Below are positions 1 to 8,625 of a stretch of 31,133 nt of DNA, piece by piece. A program made the translations under genes and the position numbers. The notes under the pieces are model-generated. The model ran no database searches, was not told the DNA's origin, and saw nothing but the letters and a program-made list of their open reading frames with translations. Every line of letters begins with the position of its first letter. Position 1 is the stretch's first letter. The stretch comes from Fen-999 sp044220545. GTDB lineage: Bacteria; Pseudomonadota; Gammaproteobacteria; Burkholderiales; Rhodocyclaceae. Location of the stretch: assembly GCA_044220545.1 (NCBI GenBank), contig JBGAQX010000061.1:1-31133 (forward strand). The letters are read 5' to 3'.

Positions 1-1
1 G

Positions 2-190
2 TGGGAGGCGCAGGAAGGAATCATCCCGCGCCAGGAACTGCGCGACCGCGGCATTTTTGCCACGCGCCAGCTGGCCAAGCGCCAGATCACCTGGCTGACC
101 AACTCCTTCGAGGCCGAGAATTACGACTGCCTCGACCCTGCGCTGGGTGGGCGCATCGCAACCCGGGTCGCGGCCTTTCTCGGCGCCTGA
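2..190 (+). CDS. miaA: tRNA dimethylallyltransferase MiaA, C-terminal fragment
   Basis: Only the last 62 codons are in the window; the gene starts upstream of position 1 and ends with TGA at 188-190. The residues GIFATRQLAKRQITWL match the conserved C-terminal motif of MiaA (RG-x-ATRQLAKRQ-x-TWLR). MiaA transfers a dimethylallyl group to N6 of A37 in tRNAs reading UNN codons. The catalytic P-loop half is not visible. The gene converges on the NSS transporter, with only 15 bases between the stop codons and no obvious terminator hairpin. The family call is confident because of the motif, despite the short length. Confidence 0.9.
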   Translation, partial: WEAQEGIIPRQELRDRGIFATRQLAKRQITWLTNSFEAENYDCLDPALGGRIATRVAAFLGA

Positions 191-205
191 AGTGGCGCGC
201 GGCGT

Positions 206-1561
206 TCAGCCGATGATGCCGACGACGTGTAGGAAGATGAGGCCGATCGCCAACGGCGAGCCAAAGCGCAGGACGTTCAGCCAGATGCCCAATTGCGCAC
301 TGGACAGGTCCATTTCTTCCGCGACATGGTGGCGGCGCATGACCCAGCCGACGAACAGCGCGATCAGCAGCCCGGCCAGCGGCATCATGATCTTGGTCGT
401 CAGAGTGTCAAGCAGGTCGAAGATGCCCAGCCCGAGAATCTTGAAGCCGCTCCATTCGTTGAAGGACAGCGCGACAGCGATGCCGAGCAACCAGGCGACC
501 AGCCCCATGCCGCCGACCGCAGCGCGGCGCGACAGTCCGAAACGCTCGATGAGGAAAGCCGCGAAAGGTTCCATCAGCGAAATCGACGAGGTCCACGCGG
601 CAAAGATGACCAGGATGAAGAACAGCGGCCCGACCACGGCGCCGCCCGGCATCTGGGCAAAGGCCAGCGGCAGCGTCTGCAGGATCAGGCCCGGGCCGCT
701 GGCCGGTTCGAGCCCCTGGGCGAAGACGATGGCAAAGATGGCGAGGCCGGCCATCAGTGCGATGCCGGTGTCGGCCAGGGCGACGTAGAAGGCCGTGCGC
801 ATGATCGAGGTGCCGCGGTCGAGGTAGGAGCCGTAGGCCATGATCGCCCCCATGCCCAGACTGAGCGTGAAGAAGGCATGGCCCATCGCCGAGAGCACGA
901 CCTCGCGCCGGACGGCGCCGAAATCGAAGTGGAACATGAAGCGCCAGGCCGCGGCCATGTCGGCGGCCACCATGCCATAGACGATCAGCACGACGATGAT
1001 GGCGAACAGCGCCGGCATCATGATCTTGTTGGCGCGCTCGATGCCGCTGGTGACGCCGCTGGCGACGACCAGCGCAGTGAGGATCATGAACACCGTATGC
1101 CAGCCGATCAGGCGCAGCGGATCGGCGAGCAGCGCGGCAAAAGCGGCCCCGGCCTCCGCCTTGGTGAGGCCGGCGAAGCCAGAGAAGGAACGCATGGCGT
1201 AGTCGAGAATCCAGCCGGCAACGACACTGTAGAAGGAGAGGATCATCAGCGCCCCGAGAATGCCGATGAAGCCGATGGCGATCCAGCCGGGATGCGCCCC
1301 GGCTTCGGCGACCACCCGGCGCATCGAGCCGACCGGGTTGGCCTGCCCGCGGCGGCCGAGCATGGTTTCCGCCATCAGCAGCGGCACGCCGATGAAGGTG
1401 ATGCAGAGCAGGTAGACGAGCACGAAGGCGCTGCCGCCGTTGGTGCCTGTCATGTAGGGGAACTTCCAGATGTTGCCGAGGCCGATGGCCGATCCGGCGG
1501 TGACCAGAACGAAGGCCCAGCGGCTCGACCAGTGACTGCGCGCGACTGCTGTGGAATCCAT
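206..1561 (-). CDS. Sodium-dependent transporter, NSS (neurotransmitter:sodium symporter) family
   Basis: A 451-residue hydrophobic protein with about 11-12 membrane segments, the usual size for bacterial NSS proteins (COG0733; TnaT/LeuT relatives). Near residues 18-37 it has the family signature of the first helix: GSAIGLGNIWKFPY followed by NGG. This segment supplies Na+ and substrate ligands in LeuT-fold transporters. It probably imports an amino acid or related compound with Na+ across the inner membrane; the substrate cannot be read from sequence. The ATG at 1561 has an AGGAG 9 bases upstream. It begins 29 bases after the RND pump stop on the same strand, so it is probably cotranscribed with the pump, an unusual partner. 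Confidence 0.9.
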   Translation of the reverse strand: MDSTAVARSHWSSRWAFVLVTAGSAIGLGNIWKFPYMTGTNGGSAFVLVYLLCITFIGVPLLMAETMLGRRGQANPVGSMRRVVAEAGAHPGWIAIGFIGILGALMILSFYSVVAGWILDYAMRSFSGFAGLTKAEAGAAFAALLADPLRLIGWHTVFMILTALVVASGVTSGIERANKIMMPALFAIIVVLIVYGMVAADMAAAWRFMFHFDFGAVRREVVLSAMGHAFFTLSLGMGAIMAYGSYLDRGTSIMRTAFYVALADTGIALMAGLAIFAIVFAQGLEPASGPGLILQTLPLAFAQMPGGAVVGPLFFILVIFAAWTSSISLMEPFAAFLIERFGLSRRAAVGGMGLVAWLLGIAVALSFNEWSGFKILGLGIFDLLDTLTTKIMMPLAGLLIALFVGWVMRRHHVAEEMDLSSAQLGIWLNVLRFGSPLAIGLIFLHVVGIIG

Positions 1562-1590
1562 GATGCTTGTGCTCCTGATTGACGTACCGC

Positions 1591-4500
1591 TCAGGCGGCG
1601 ACTGCCTCGGGCGTCTTGCGTGCCGCCAGCAGCGTGTACACCGTCGGCACCACGAACAGCGTGAAGAAGGTGCCGAGCAGCAGCCCGCCGACGATGACCC
1701 AGCCGATCTGCTGCCGCGATTCTGCCCCGGCGCCGGTCGCCAGCGCCAGCGGCAAAGCGCCGAGCACCATGGCGCCGGTGGTCATCAGGATCGGCCGCAG
1801 GCGCAGCGTCGCCGACTCGATGACCGCCTCCTTCAATTCCAGACCCTTTTCCTGCAACTGGTTGGCGAATTCGACGATCAGGATGCCGTGCTTGGTAATC
1901 AGGCCGACCAGCGTCACCAGCCCGATCTGGCTATAGACGTTGAGCGTGCCGCCGCTCAGCCACAGCGCCAGCAGGGCGCCGGCCATCGACAGCGGCACCG
2001 TCAGCATGATGATGAACGGATCGCGGAAGCTCTCGAACTGCGCCGCTAGCACCAGGTAGATGAAGGCCAGCGCCAGGCTGAAGGTCAGCCCGAGCGAGGA
2101 CGACGACTGGCGGAACTCGCGCGTCTGGCCGTTGTAATCGACCGCGTAGCCGGGCTTGAGCAGTTGGTTGGCGACGCCGTCCATGAAGCTAAGCGCCTCG
2201 CCCATCGTGTAGCCGGGCGCCAGGTTGGCGGTGATGGTCACCGCGCGGCGCTGGCCGAAGTGGTTGAGTTCGCGCGGCGCGACGGTCTCGCTGACGCCGA
2301 CCAGGTTGTCGAGCGAGATCATGCTGCCGTCGCGGCCGCGGGCGTAGATGTCGCGGATGTCGTCGGGGTTGGTGCGGCCGCTGTCGGCGACCTGGACGAT
2401 CACGTCGTACTGCTCGCCGTCGCGCTTGAAGCGCGTCACCTGACGCCCGCCGAGCAGCGTTTCCAGCGTGCGGCCGATGGTCTCGACCGGGACGCCCATG
2501 TCGGCCGCCTTGTCGCGCTTGACCTCGACCGACAGCTCCGGCTTGTTCAGCTTGAGGTCGGTATCGACGTTGGTCAGGCCCGGGTTCTTCGCCAGCTCGG
2601 CGAGGAACTGGCTGGTCACGTCCTGCAACTCCTCGTAGGAGGCCGAGGTGACGATGACGAAATTGATCGGCCGCTCGCGCGGGCTCTGGCCGAGCGACGG
2701 CGGCGTCACCGGGAAGGCCAGCACGCCGGGAATGCCCATGAACTTGGGGAACAGTTCCTTGGCGACGTCCGGCGAGCGGCGGTCGCGTGCCTTCCAGTCG
2801 GTCAGGCCGACGAAGGAAATCCCCTGGCCGACGGTCGGGTTGCCGGAAACGACGAAGAAACGCTCAACGTCCTTGGTCTGGCTGTAGATACCCTCGATCT
2901 GGCGGGCGTACTTGTCGGTGTAGTCGAGCGTCGCGCCGTCCGGCCCGAGAAAGACGCCGAGGATGACGCCGCGGTCCTCGACCGGCGCCAGCTCCGACTT
3001 CAGCGCGCCGAGCAGGGCAACGCACGAAGCGGCGACGGCGACGAAGCCGGCCATGACGACCCAGCGCCGCGCGAGCGCTGCGGTCAACACCCGTTTGTAG
3101 CCCGAATTCAGCCAGTTCAGGAAGTCTTCGATCATCAGGAAGGCCTTGCCATGCTTCTCCTCGTGCTTGAGCAGCAGCGAGCACATCATCGGCGACAGGG
3201 TCAGCGCGACGAAACCGGAAACCAGCACGGCGCCGGCCAGGGTCAGCGCGAACTCGATGAACAGCTTACCGGTGCGCCCGGTCATGAAGGCGACCGGGGC
3301 GTACACCGCGGCCAGCGTCAGCGTCATCGCGACGACAGCGAAGCCGATTTCCTGCGAGCCCTGCAAGGCCGCCCGCATTTTCGGCATGCCTTCCTCGATG
3401 TGGCGGAAGATGTTTTCCAGCACGACGATGGCGTCGTCGACCACGAGACCGATGGCCAACACGAGGGCGAGCAGGGTCAGCGTGTTGATCGTGAAGCCGA
3501 GCACGAACATGATGGCGAAGGCGCCGACCAGCGAAACCGGGATGGTGACCAGCGGGATCAGCGTCGCCCGGAAGTTGCGCAGAAAGAAGAAAATGATCGC
3601 CAGCACCAGCAGGATGGCCTCGCCGATGGTCTTGAACACTGCCTCGATCGAGCGGTCGATGAAGATCGACGAATCGTAGGCAATGTCGACGCGCATGCCG
3701 GGCGGCAACTCGCCGGTGATCTTGGGCAGGTCGGCGCGCAACGCCTTCGACAATTCGAGCGGGTTGGCCGTCGCCTGCTTGATGACACCGAGCGCCACCG
3801 CCGACCGGCCGTTGAAGCGCACCGAGCTACGTTCCGAGGCGGCGGCGATCTCGACGCGGCCAAGATCGGCGATGCGCACCGGATAGCCGTTCACCGTCTT
3901 GACGACGATGGCGCCGAACTCCTCCGGCTTCGTCAGGTCGGTATTGGCGACCACCGAGAACTCGCGCTCGCGGCTCTCGATGCGCCCGGCCGGCACCTCG
4001 ACGTTCTGCTTCCTGAGCGCGTCCTCGACGTCGGCCGGGGTCAGCTGGTAGGCGGCGAGGCGGGCGCGGTCGAGCCAGATGCGCATGGCGAACTTGCGGT
4101 CGCCGAAGATGCGCACGTCGGCCGCCCCCGGCAATGTCTGCAGGCGCGGCTTGACGATGCGGCTGGCAAAATCGGTCACTTCGAGCGCCGAATGCTTGTC
4201 CGACGAGAAGGCGAGCCAGATGATCGGATTGGCGTCGGCCTCGACCTTGGCGATCACCGGCTCGTCGACCGAATCGGGCAGCTTGTTGCGCACCCGCGAG
4301 ACGCGGTCGCGGACGTCGGCCGCCGCCGAATCCGGCGCCCGTTCGAGCTTGAAGCGCACGGAAATCTGGCTGTTCTCGGCACGCGAGATCGAGGTGATGA
4401 CCTCGACGCCCTCGATGCCGGCCAGCGAATCCTCGAGCGGCTTGGTCACCTGCGACTCGATGATCTCGGCCGAGGCGCCGCGATACGTCGTGTCCACCGT

Positions 4501-4635
4501 CACCACCGGCTCGTCGATCTTCGGATACTCGCGCACCGGCAGGCGGGTGTAGGAAACGATGCCGATCAGCATCACCACCAGCGACAGCACGGTGGCGAAG
4601 ACCGGCCGCTTGATGCAGATCTCGGAAATCCTCAT
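1591..4635 (-). CDS. RND efflux pump, inner-membrane permease (HAE1 type)
   Basis: A 1014-residue protein with the duplicated RND layout: a first membrane helix after KRPVFATVLSL, a large periplasmic loop, helices 2-6, a second helix and loop, and a terminal helix bundle. The TM4 motif GLVVDDAIVVLENI carries the paired proton-relay aspartates at about 400-401. It expels hydrophobic or toxic compounds by proton antiport, in a tripartite complex with an adaptor and an outer-membrane channel. Its ATG overlaps the adaptor stop (ATGA, 4632-4635), so the two are translationally coupled. No outer-membrane factor gene lies in the operon, so a TolC-like protein from elsewhere is presumably used. The closest subfamily (MexF, MdtB/MuxB, VexF style) and the substrates are not resolved. 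Confidence 0.95.
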   Translation of the reverse strand: MRISEICIKRPVFATVLSLVVMLIGIVSYTRLPVREYPKIDEPVVTVDTTYRGASAEIIESQVTKPLEDSLAGIEGVEVITSISRAENSQISVRFKLERAPDSAAADVRDRVSRVRNKLPDSVDEPVIAKVEADANPIIWLAFSSDKHSALEVTDFASRIVKPRLQTLPGAADVRIFGDRKFAMRIWLDRARLAAYQLTPADVEDALRKQNVEVPAGRIESREREFSVVANTDLTKPEEFGAIVVKTVNGYPVRIADLGRVEIAAASERSSVRFNGRSAVALGVIKQATANPLELSKALRADLPKITGELPPGMRVDIAYDSSIFIDRSIEAVFKTIGEAILLVLAIIFFFLRNFRATLIPLVTIPVSLVGAFAIMFVLGFTINTLTLLALVLAIGLVVDDAIVVLENIFRHIEEGMPKMRAALQGSQEIGFAVVAMTLTLAAVYAPVAFMTGRTGKLFIEFALTLAGAVLVSGFVALTLSPMMCSLLLKHEEKHGKAFLMIEDFLNWLNSGYKRVLTAALARRWVVMAGFVAVAASCVALLGALKSELAPVEDRGVILGVFLGPDGATLDYTDKYARQIEGIYSQTKDVERFFVVSGNPTVGQGISFVGLTDWKARDRRSPDVAKELFPKFMGIPGVLAFPVTPPSLGQSPRERPINFVIVTSASYEELQDVTSQFLAELAKNPGLTNVDTDLKLNKPELSVEVKRDKAADMGVPVETIGRTLETLLGGRQVTRFKRDGEQYDVIVQVADSGRTNPDDIRDIYARGRDGSMISLDNLVGVSETVAPRELNHFGQRRAVTITANLAPGYTMGEALSFMDGVANQLLKPGYAVDYNGQTREFRQSSSSLGLTFSLALAFIYLVLAAQFESFRDPFIIMLTVPLSMAGALLALWLSGGTLNVYSQIGLVTLVGLITKHGILIVEFANQLQEKGLELKEAVIESATLRLRPILMTTGAMVLGALPLALATGAGAESRQQIGWVIVGGLLLGTFFTLFVVPTVYTLLAARKTPEAVAA

Positions 4636-5807
4636 TTGGCTTCCGCCGTCTTCGCCGGCGCCATGCCGGACATGCCTTCCATGCCGGCACCTTGCGGCGC
4701 CGCTGGCGTGCCTTCGCCGATCGCCCGCACCGGCACGCCGTCGCGCAGCTTGAGCTGGCCGGCGGTGACCACCACGTCGCCGGCCGCCAGCCCATCGACG
4801 ATTTCCACCTGCGCCGCCCGGCGCACGCCGAGCTTGACCTTGCTCGCCACGGCCTTGCCGTCGACCACCTTGAACACCGTCGGCTGCGCCCCCGGCACAA
4901 TCGCCTGCTCCGGCGCCATCAGCACGTTCTTGCGGTCGCCGAACAGCAGGCGGACGCGCACGAACATGCCCGGCCGCAGCTTGCCGCTGGCGTTATCCAG
5001 GCGGGCGCGGCTGGAAATGGCGCGCCCGTTCTGGTCGACCATGGGGTCGACGGCGTCGAGCACCGCCTTGAACTGCTCGCCGGGCAACGCGTCGGTGCTG
5101 ACCTCGACGACCTGGCCCTTGACTACCCGCCCGAGGTAGGTTTCCGGCAGCTTGAAATCGACGCGCAGCGTGCCGATGTCCTCGATGTTGATCAGGTCCT
5201 GGCCCTCCTTGACGTAATCGCCGACGCTGACGTTGCGCAGCCCGACCATGCCGGTGAACGGCGCCTTGATGCGCATCCGGCCGACCTTGGCCTCGGCCAG
5301 CTGGACGGCCGCTTCCTGCACCTTGAGCGTCGCTGCGGAATTGTCCAGCGCCTGCGCAGTGACGAATTTCTTCTCCAACAGTTCCTGGTTGCGCTTGTGG
5401 TTGCTCTGGGCCAGCGCCAGGTTCGCCCGCGCCTGCTGCAATTCCGCTTCCTGCACCGCCGCGTCGAGGGTCACCAGCACCGCCCCCTTGCCGACGATGG
5501 CACCGTCCCTGAAATTGACGGCGGCGATGCGCCCGGCGGTTTCCGGCCGCATGACCACCGATTCGTTCGATTTCAGGTTGCCGACTGCGCTTGCCTCGTC
5601 GGAGAAATCTGCCGCAGCGATCTTCGCCACTTCGACGGCGATCGCGAAACCGCCCGGCGCACCGCCTGGCGCCTTGCTCCCGGCGCCGTTCCCCGCTGCC
5701 GCAGGGGATGCGGCCGGTGCCCGATTCGCCGTATAGGCGTAATAGCCGATACCGAGCAAGCCAGCCAGCGCCAGAATGATGATTCCCAGTCGTCTCTTCC
5801 CGTTCAT
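4632..5807 (-). CDS. RND efflux periplasmic adaptor (membrane fusion protein, HlyD-like)
   Basis: A 391-residue adaptor. The N-terminal segment MNGKRRLGIIILALAGLLG is a signal anchor. A barrel-sandwich half follows (VMRPETAGRIAAVNFRDG), then a coiled-coil alpha-hairpin (about 110-165), a second lipoyl half (IKAPFTGMVGLRNVSVGDYV), and beta-barrel and membrane-proximal domains (RPGMFVRVRL; GLAAGDVVVTAGQLKLRDG). It bridges the RND permease to an outer-membrane channel. I chose the ATG at 5807 because it gives a clean N-terminal anchor. An ATG at 5819 and a TTG at 5825 are in frame, and neither has a better ribosome site. First gene of the pump operon, directly behind a palindromic operator. Confidence 0.92.
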   Translation of the reverse strand: MNGKRRLGIIILALAGLLGIGYYAYTANRAPAASPAAAGNGAGSKAPGGAPGGFAIAVEVAKIAAADFSDEASAVGNLKSNESVVMRPETAGRIAAVNFRDGAIVGKGAVLVTLDAAVQEAELQQARANLALAQSNHKRNQELLEKKFVTAQALDNSAATLKVQEAAVQLAEAKVGRMRIKAPFTGMVGLRNVSVGDYVKEGQDLINIEDIGTLRVDFKLPETYLGRVVKGQVVEVSTDALPGEQFKAVLDAVDPMVDQNGRAISSRARLDNASGKLRPGMFVRVRLLFGDRKNVLMAPEQAIVPGAQPTVFKVVDGKAVASKVKLGVRRAAQVEIVDGLAAGDVVVTAGQLKLRDGVPVRAIGEGTPAAPQGAGMEGMSGMAPAKTAEAK

Positions 5808-5825
5808 GTCACACGCCATTCTCAA

Positions 5826-5845
5826 TACTGACCAACAAGTCAGTA
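5826..5845. promoter_or_regulatory. Palindromic operator, probably for a TetR/AcrR-type repressor
   Basis: A perfect 7-bp inverted repeat, TACTGAC-6 bp-GTCAGTA, lies 19 bases before the adaptor start and just downstream of a candidate -10 box, where a bound repressor would block transcription. The GTCAGT/ACTGAC half-sites and 20-bp span resemble operators of TetR-family regulators of RND pumps (family knowledge). No tetR-like gene lies in the window, so the repressor would be encoded elsewhere. The assignment to TetR is inferred. Confidence 0.6.
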
Positions 5846-5854
5846 ACAGCCGCC

Positions 5855-5884
5855 ATTGTATCCGAGAGAGGGCAAGCCGGGAAA
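5855..5884 (-). promoter_or_regulatory. Candidate sigma-70 promoter of the RND pump operon
   Basis: On the minus strand a good -10 hexamer TACAAT (5855-5860) is preceded, 18 bases away, by a weak -35 TTTCCC (5879-5884). Transcription would begin near 5848, so the palindrome at 5826-5845 would cover about +3 to +22. The -35 matches the consensus at only three positions. Confidence 0.4.
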
Positions 5885-5893
5885 TCTTTCCGG

Positions 5894-6388
5894 CTAATGC
5901 ATCGCATCGAGCTGGGCCGGAGACACCGGGGTCAGCGATTTCCGGGGCATGCCCGGACCGGGCTCCGGCTCATCGGGCTCGAACGCGGCATGGCACGAAT
6001 AATCGTTGCGGTCGCTGGCTTTCAACGGCGCCACGCGCACCAGCACCACCCCGGCGCGGATCATGTCGAGATACTCGGCGGTCTCGCCGGTCGCCGTGCG
6101 CCGGCCATGGAAATCCTGCCCGTAATAACTGGCCGAACCATGCAGTCCGGTCAACTGAGATTCGACAATCTCGGCCGTGCCGATCTCTGACGAACGGGCA
6201 GGTGCAGGCGGCTTCGCGCCTTTCTTGCTCACCTGCTTCCGGGTGGAAATTTTTTTCGTTGGCGCCGATTTCTGAGCGGATTTATCCACCGCCCACACCA
6301 TCCCGGGCAGATACGCCAGAATCAGGCCGCAAACCAGCGCGACGGCCTGGCGCAGGAACTCAGGCCACGACGGTCTGCGCTTCGTCAC
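5894..6388 (-). pseudogene. RlpA-like protein with an in-frame internal deletion of the double-psi beta-barrel core
   Basis: An open frame of 164 codons with a signal peptide (about 1-33) and a Lys/Ser/Pro-rich linker. It then has the start of the RlpA fold, SASYYGQDFHGRRTATGE (about 86-103). Instead of the usual ~50 residues (the N-A-M-T-A-A-H-K-T-LPFGT stretch and the D-R-G-P region), it jumps directly to AEYLDMIRAGVVLVRV, which matches the end of the domain. The missing part carries the conserved acidic and histidine residues needed for glycan cleavage in lytic transglycosylase RlpA. The join lies between two similar 9-mers (ACCGGCGAG/ACCGCCGAG), suggesting deletion between short repeats. 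The GTG at 6388 lies inside purM (29-base overlap). The frame is intact, so a short product may still be made, but RlpA activity is unlikely. Confidence 0.7.
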
Positions 6389-7400
6389 CCTGCCGCGCCC
6401 GGATCCTGCCGATGCGATAGACGGCCTCGCCGGCTGCCTTCAATTCCACCATCGCGGGTTCGGCTTCGGCCGCCGCCACGACGATGACCATGCCGATCCC
6501 GCAGTTGAAGACGCGGTGCATCTCGTTTTCGGCGACATTGCCTTCAGCCTGCATCCAGTCGAACAGCTTCGGCCGCGGCCAGGCGGCCTTTTCCAGTTCA
6601 GCGACGGTACGGTCCGGCAACACGCGCGGCACGTTTTCGAGCAGGCCGCCGCCGGTGATGTGTGCCATCCCCTTGACATTGACCTTGTGCATCAGTTGCA
6701 GCACCTGCCTGACGTAGATGCGGGTCGGCATCATCACGACGTCGGCGAGCGTGCGTTCGCCATCGAAGGGAGCATTCAGGTCCGGCTGCGAACGCTCGAT
6801 GATCTTGCGCACCAGCGAGTAGCCGTTGGAGTGGGCGCCGGATGAGGCTAGGCCGAGCACGACATCGCCCGGCTGGATCGTCGAACCATCAATGATCCTG
6901 GACTTTTCGACCACGCCGACGGCAAAACCGGCCAGATCGTATTCGCCATCCGGATACATGCCCGGCATTTCGGCCGTCTCGCCGCCGATCAGCGCGCAAC
7001 CGGCCAGCTCGCAACCCCTGGCGATGCCGCAGACGACGGCTGCGGCGGTATCGACGTGCAGCTTGCCACAGGCAAAGTAGTCGAGAAAGAACAGCGACTC
7101 GGCGCCCTGTACCAGAATGTCGTTGACGCTCATGGCCACCAGATCCTGCCCCACCGTATCGTGACGACCCAGTTCGAAAGCCAGGCGCAGCTTGGTGCCG
7201 ACGCCGTCGGTGCCGGAGACCAGCACCGGTTCCCGGTAGCGCTTCGGCACCTCGAACAGCGCCCCGAAACCGCCGATGCCGCCGAGCACGCCCTCGCGCA
7301 TCGTCTTCCTGGCCAGCGGCTTGATCCGGTCGACGAGTGCATCGCCGGCATCGATATCGACACCGGCATCCCGGTAGGAAAGGGGAGAATTCTGGGACAT
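6360..7400 (-). CDS. purM: Phosphoribosylformylglycinamidine cyclo-ligase (AIR synthetase) PurM
   Basis: A 346-residue protein of normal PurM length. Family features include YRDAGVDIDAGDALVDRIKP at the N terminus, the VSGTDGVGTKL segment, VAMSVNDILVQGAE, IGGETAEMPGMY and HITGGGLLEN. It catalyses the ATP-dependent closure of formylglycinamidine ribonucleotide to aminoimidazole ribonucleotide, the fifth step of purine synthesis, in the cytoplasm. The ATG at 7400 matches the family N terminus; no strong Shine-Dalgarno is visible. The first ~40 codons and the upstream leader are duplicated about 1.4 kb upstream (8703-8910). This copy is complete and appears functional. Confidence 0.97.
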   Translation of the reverse strand: MSQNSPLSYRDAGVDIDAGDALVDRIKPLARKTMREGVLGGIGGFGALFEVPKRYREPVLVSGTDGVGTKLRLAFELGRHDTVGQDLVAMSVNDILVQGAESLFFLDYFACGKLHVDTAAAVVCGIARGCELAGCALIGGETAEMPGMYPDGEYDLAGFAVGVVEKSRIIDGSTIQPGDVVLGLASSGAHSNGYSLVRKIIERSQPDLNAPFDGERTLADVVMMPTRIYVRQVLQLMHKVNVKGMAHITGGGLLENVPRVLPDRTVAELEKAAWPRPKLFDWMQAEGNVAENEMHRVFNCGIGMVIVVAAAEAEPAMVELKAAGEAVYRIGRIRARQGDEAQTVVA

Positions 7401-7493
7401 GGCAGCAGGCTGTTGCGGTCGACGGTGGAAACAGCATGAATCTTACCGCAAGCCGGACGCCGCCGCCCGGCAAAACCCGCGGGATCGGCGCCG
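7275..7493 (-). repeat. Direct repeat copy A: purM codons 1-42 plus leader
   Basis: This 219-base stretch spans the first part of the intact purM and about 90 bases upstream. It recurs in the same orientation at 8703-8910. Shared landmarks include GCAGGCTGTTGCGGTCGAC just upstream of the start codon and GAATCTTACCGCAAGCCGGAC further upstream (plus-strand reading). By eye the non-coding leader is better conserved than the coding part. Confidence 0.9.
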
Positions 7494-7557
7494 GAATTTC
7501 TTTCCCCCCTGCAAGCCATGCCTTATCGGATGCGGGCGTTGCGTGCGTCGCTAGCGG

Positions 7558-8625
7558 CTATCCCCTGCCGCTGATCGCGCCGGGCAGGTGCAGCAAGCGG
7601 CCGCGCACCTTTGCATAAAGATCACGCAGTGCCACCGCAGTACTGGAGCGCCGCATGGCGCGGCGCGACAAGACCGCGACATCCGTCTGGACTTGCGCGC
7701 CGGCCCGGTGAAGGCGAGCGATTTCGCGTGCGACGACCGCGAAGAGGTTGTACTCGAACATCACACGCCGCCGCGCTTCGATCAAAGCGGGCAGGCGTCT
7801 CTCGTACTCATTGTTGGCGATTGCCGTGCGAATGATGTGGAGCGCAGCGACGGGATCGCGTATATCGATGCGAATGAAGCTGTCTTCCGGAAAATAATCC
7901 GCCAGGTTGGGACAGCCATAATAGAAAGGCAACGTCAGTCCCAAAAACGGATCGGCGAGCTTCTCGGTCCAGTGATGCGCACCGATGAAGTTTTCAATGG
8001 CGACGTGATAGCGGTAATCCCGCAGGCAGTCCGCCTTGTCATCGAGGGGACGGGCGGTGTGGCGGCCGAAGGTATCGAGTTCGGGCATCTGTCCGACCAG
8101 CCAGCGCATGAAGCCGGCCCGATGGTGGTGCAGCGTGTGGCGCATCGCCTTGGGAGAATGCACCATCGAGATGTCGCGGCTCTTGTTTTTCGGCGGCTGC
8201 TCAAGCATCCGGTCGAACGGCACGACCTCGCGGCTGCCCATTCCGTAAAACCAGTGCAGCGCCGGCTGCGAAAAGATCCGCCGCGGATGCGGCAGTGCCC
8301 ACTCCGGCTGGCTGGTGAGCACAGCGCCGAACTGGCGTGTGAAATCATCGCCGTATATCTTCACGGACGACGGCTCGCTGGTCACGAGCAAGGTGTGCTC
8401 AGGCGCGCAGGCCAAGTCTTCGCGCGTGGTCTTCTTGGACTCGGACGGGCGTGCCGGCAGATCGTCGTAAACCAGCAGCCAATCATATTCGCGCGCATCG
8501 CGCTCGAAGATGAATTCACAGCCTCCCCAAACCGGCGCGCCGTGGGGAAGCTGGTGCAGCCAACCTGAAACCGGGAGGTTGCTGAGGACCTTGACGCGGA
8601 GATGGCGGCGTTCCATTTCGCTCAT
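7558..8625 (-). CDS. Glycosyltransferase family 10 (alpha-1,3-fucosyltransferase-like) protein
   Basis: A 355-residue protein. The C-terminal half has the GT10 nucleotide-sugar binding signature: YHVAIENFIGAHHWTEKL followed by PFYYGCPNLADYFPEDSFI, corresponding to the family's FENS-x(n)-TEK and P-x-YYG-x-PN-x-DYFP pattern. GT10 enzymes transfer a sugar, typically L-fucose from GDP-fucose, to surface glycans such as LPS O-antigen; the actual sugar here is unknown. There is no signal peptide, so a cytoplasmic or peripheral location is expected. The ATG at 8625 overlaps the stop of the purM fragment (TGATG); a TTG at 8631 and an ATG at 8616 are alternatives. The gene stands alone, without other polysaccharide genes, between two copies of the purM 5' region. 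Confidence 0.8.
   Translation of the reverse strand: MSEMERRHLRVKVLSNLPVSGWLHQLPHGAPVWGGCEFIFERDAREYDWLLVYDDLPARPSESKKTTREDLACAPEHTLLVTSEPSSVKIYGDDFTRQFGAVLTSQPEWALPHPRRIFSQPALHWFYGMGSREVVPFDRMLEQPPKNKSRDISMVHSPKAMRHTLHHHRAGFMRWLVGQMPELDTFGRHTARPLDDKADCLRDYRYHVAIENFIGAHHWTEKLADPFLGLTLPFYYGCPNLADYFPEDSFIRIDIRDPVAALHIIRTAIANNEYERRLPALIEARRRVMFEYNLFAVVAREIARLHRAGAQVQTDVAVLSRRAMRRSSTAVALRDLYAKVRGRLLHLPGAISGRG

Noticed and set aside
2164..5139. A 991-codon plus-strand open frame across the RND pump and adaptor genes.
   Set aside because: It is the high-GC antisense shadow of the RND genes; the translation is Arg/Asp/His rich and has no domain.
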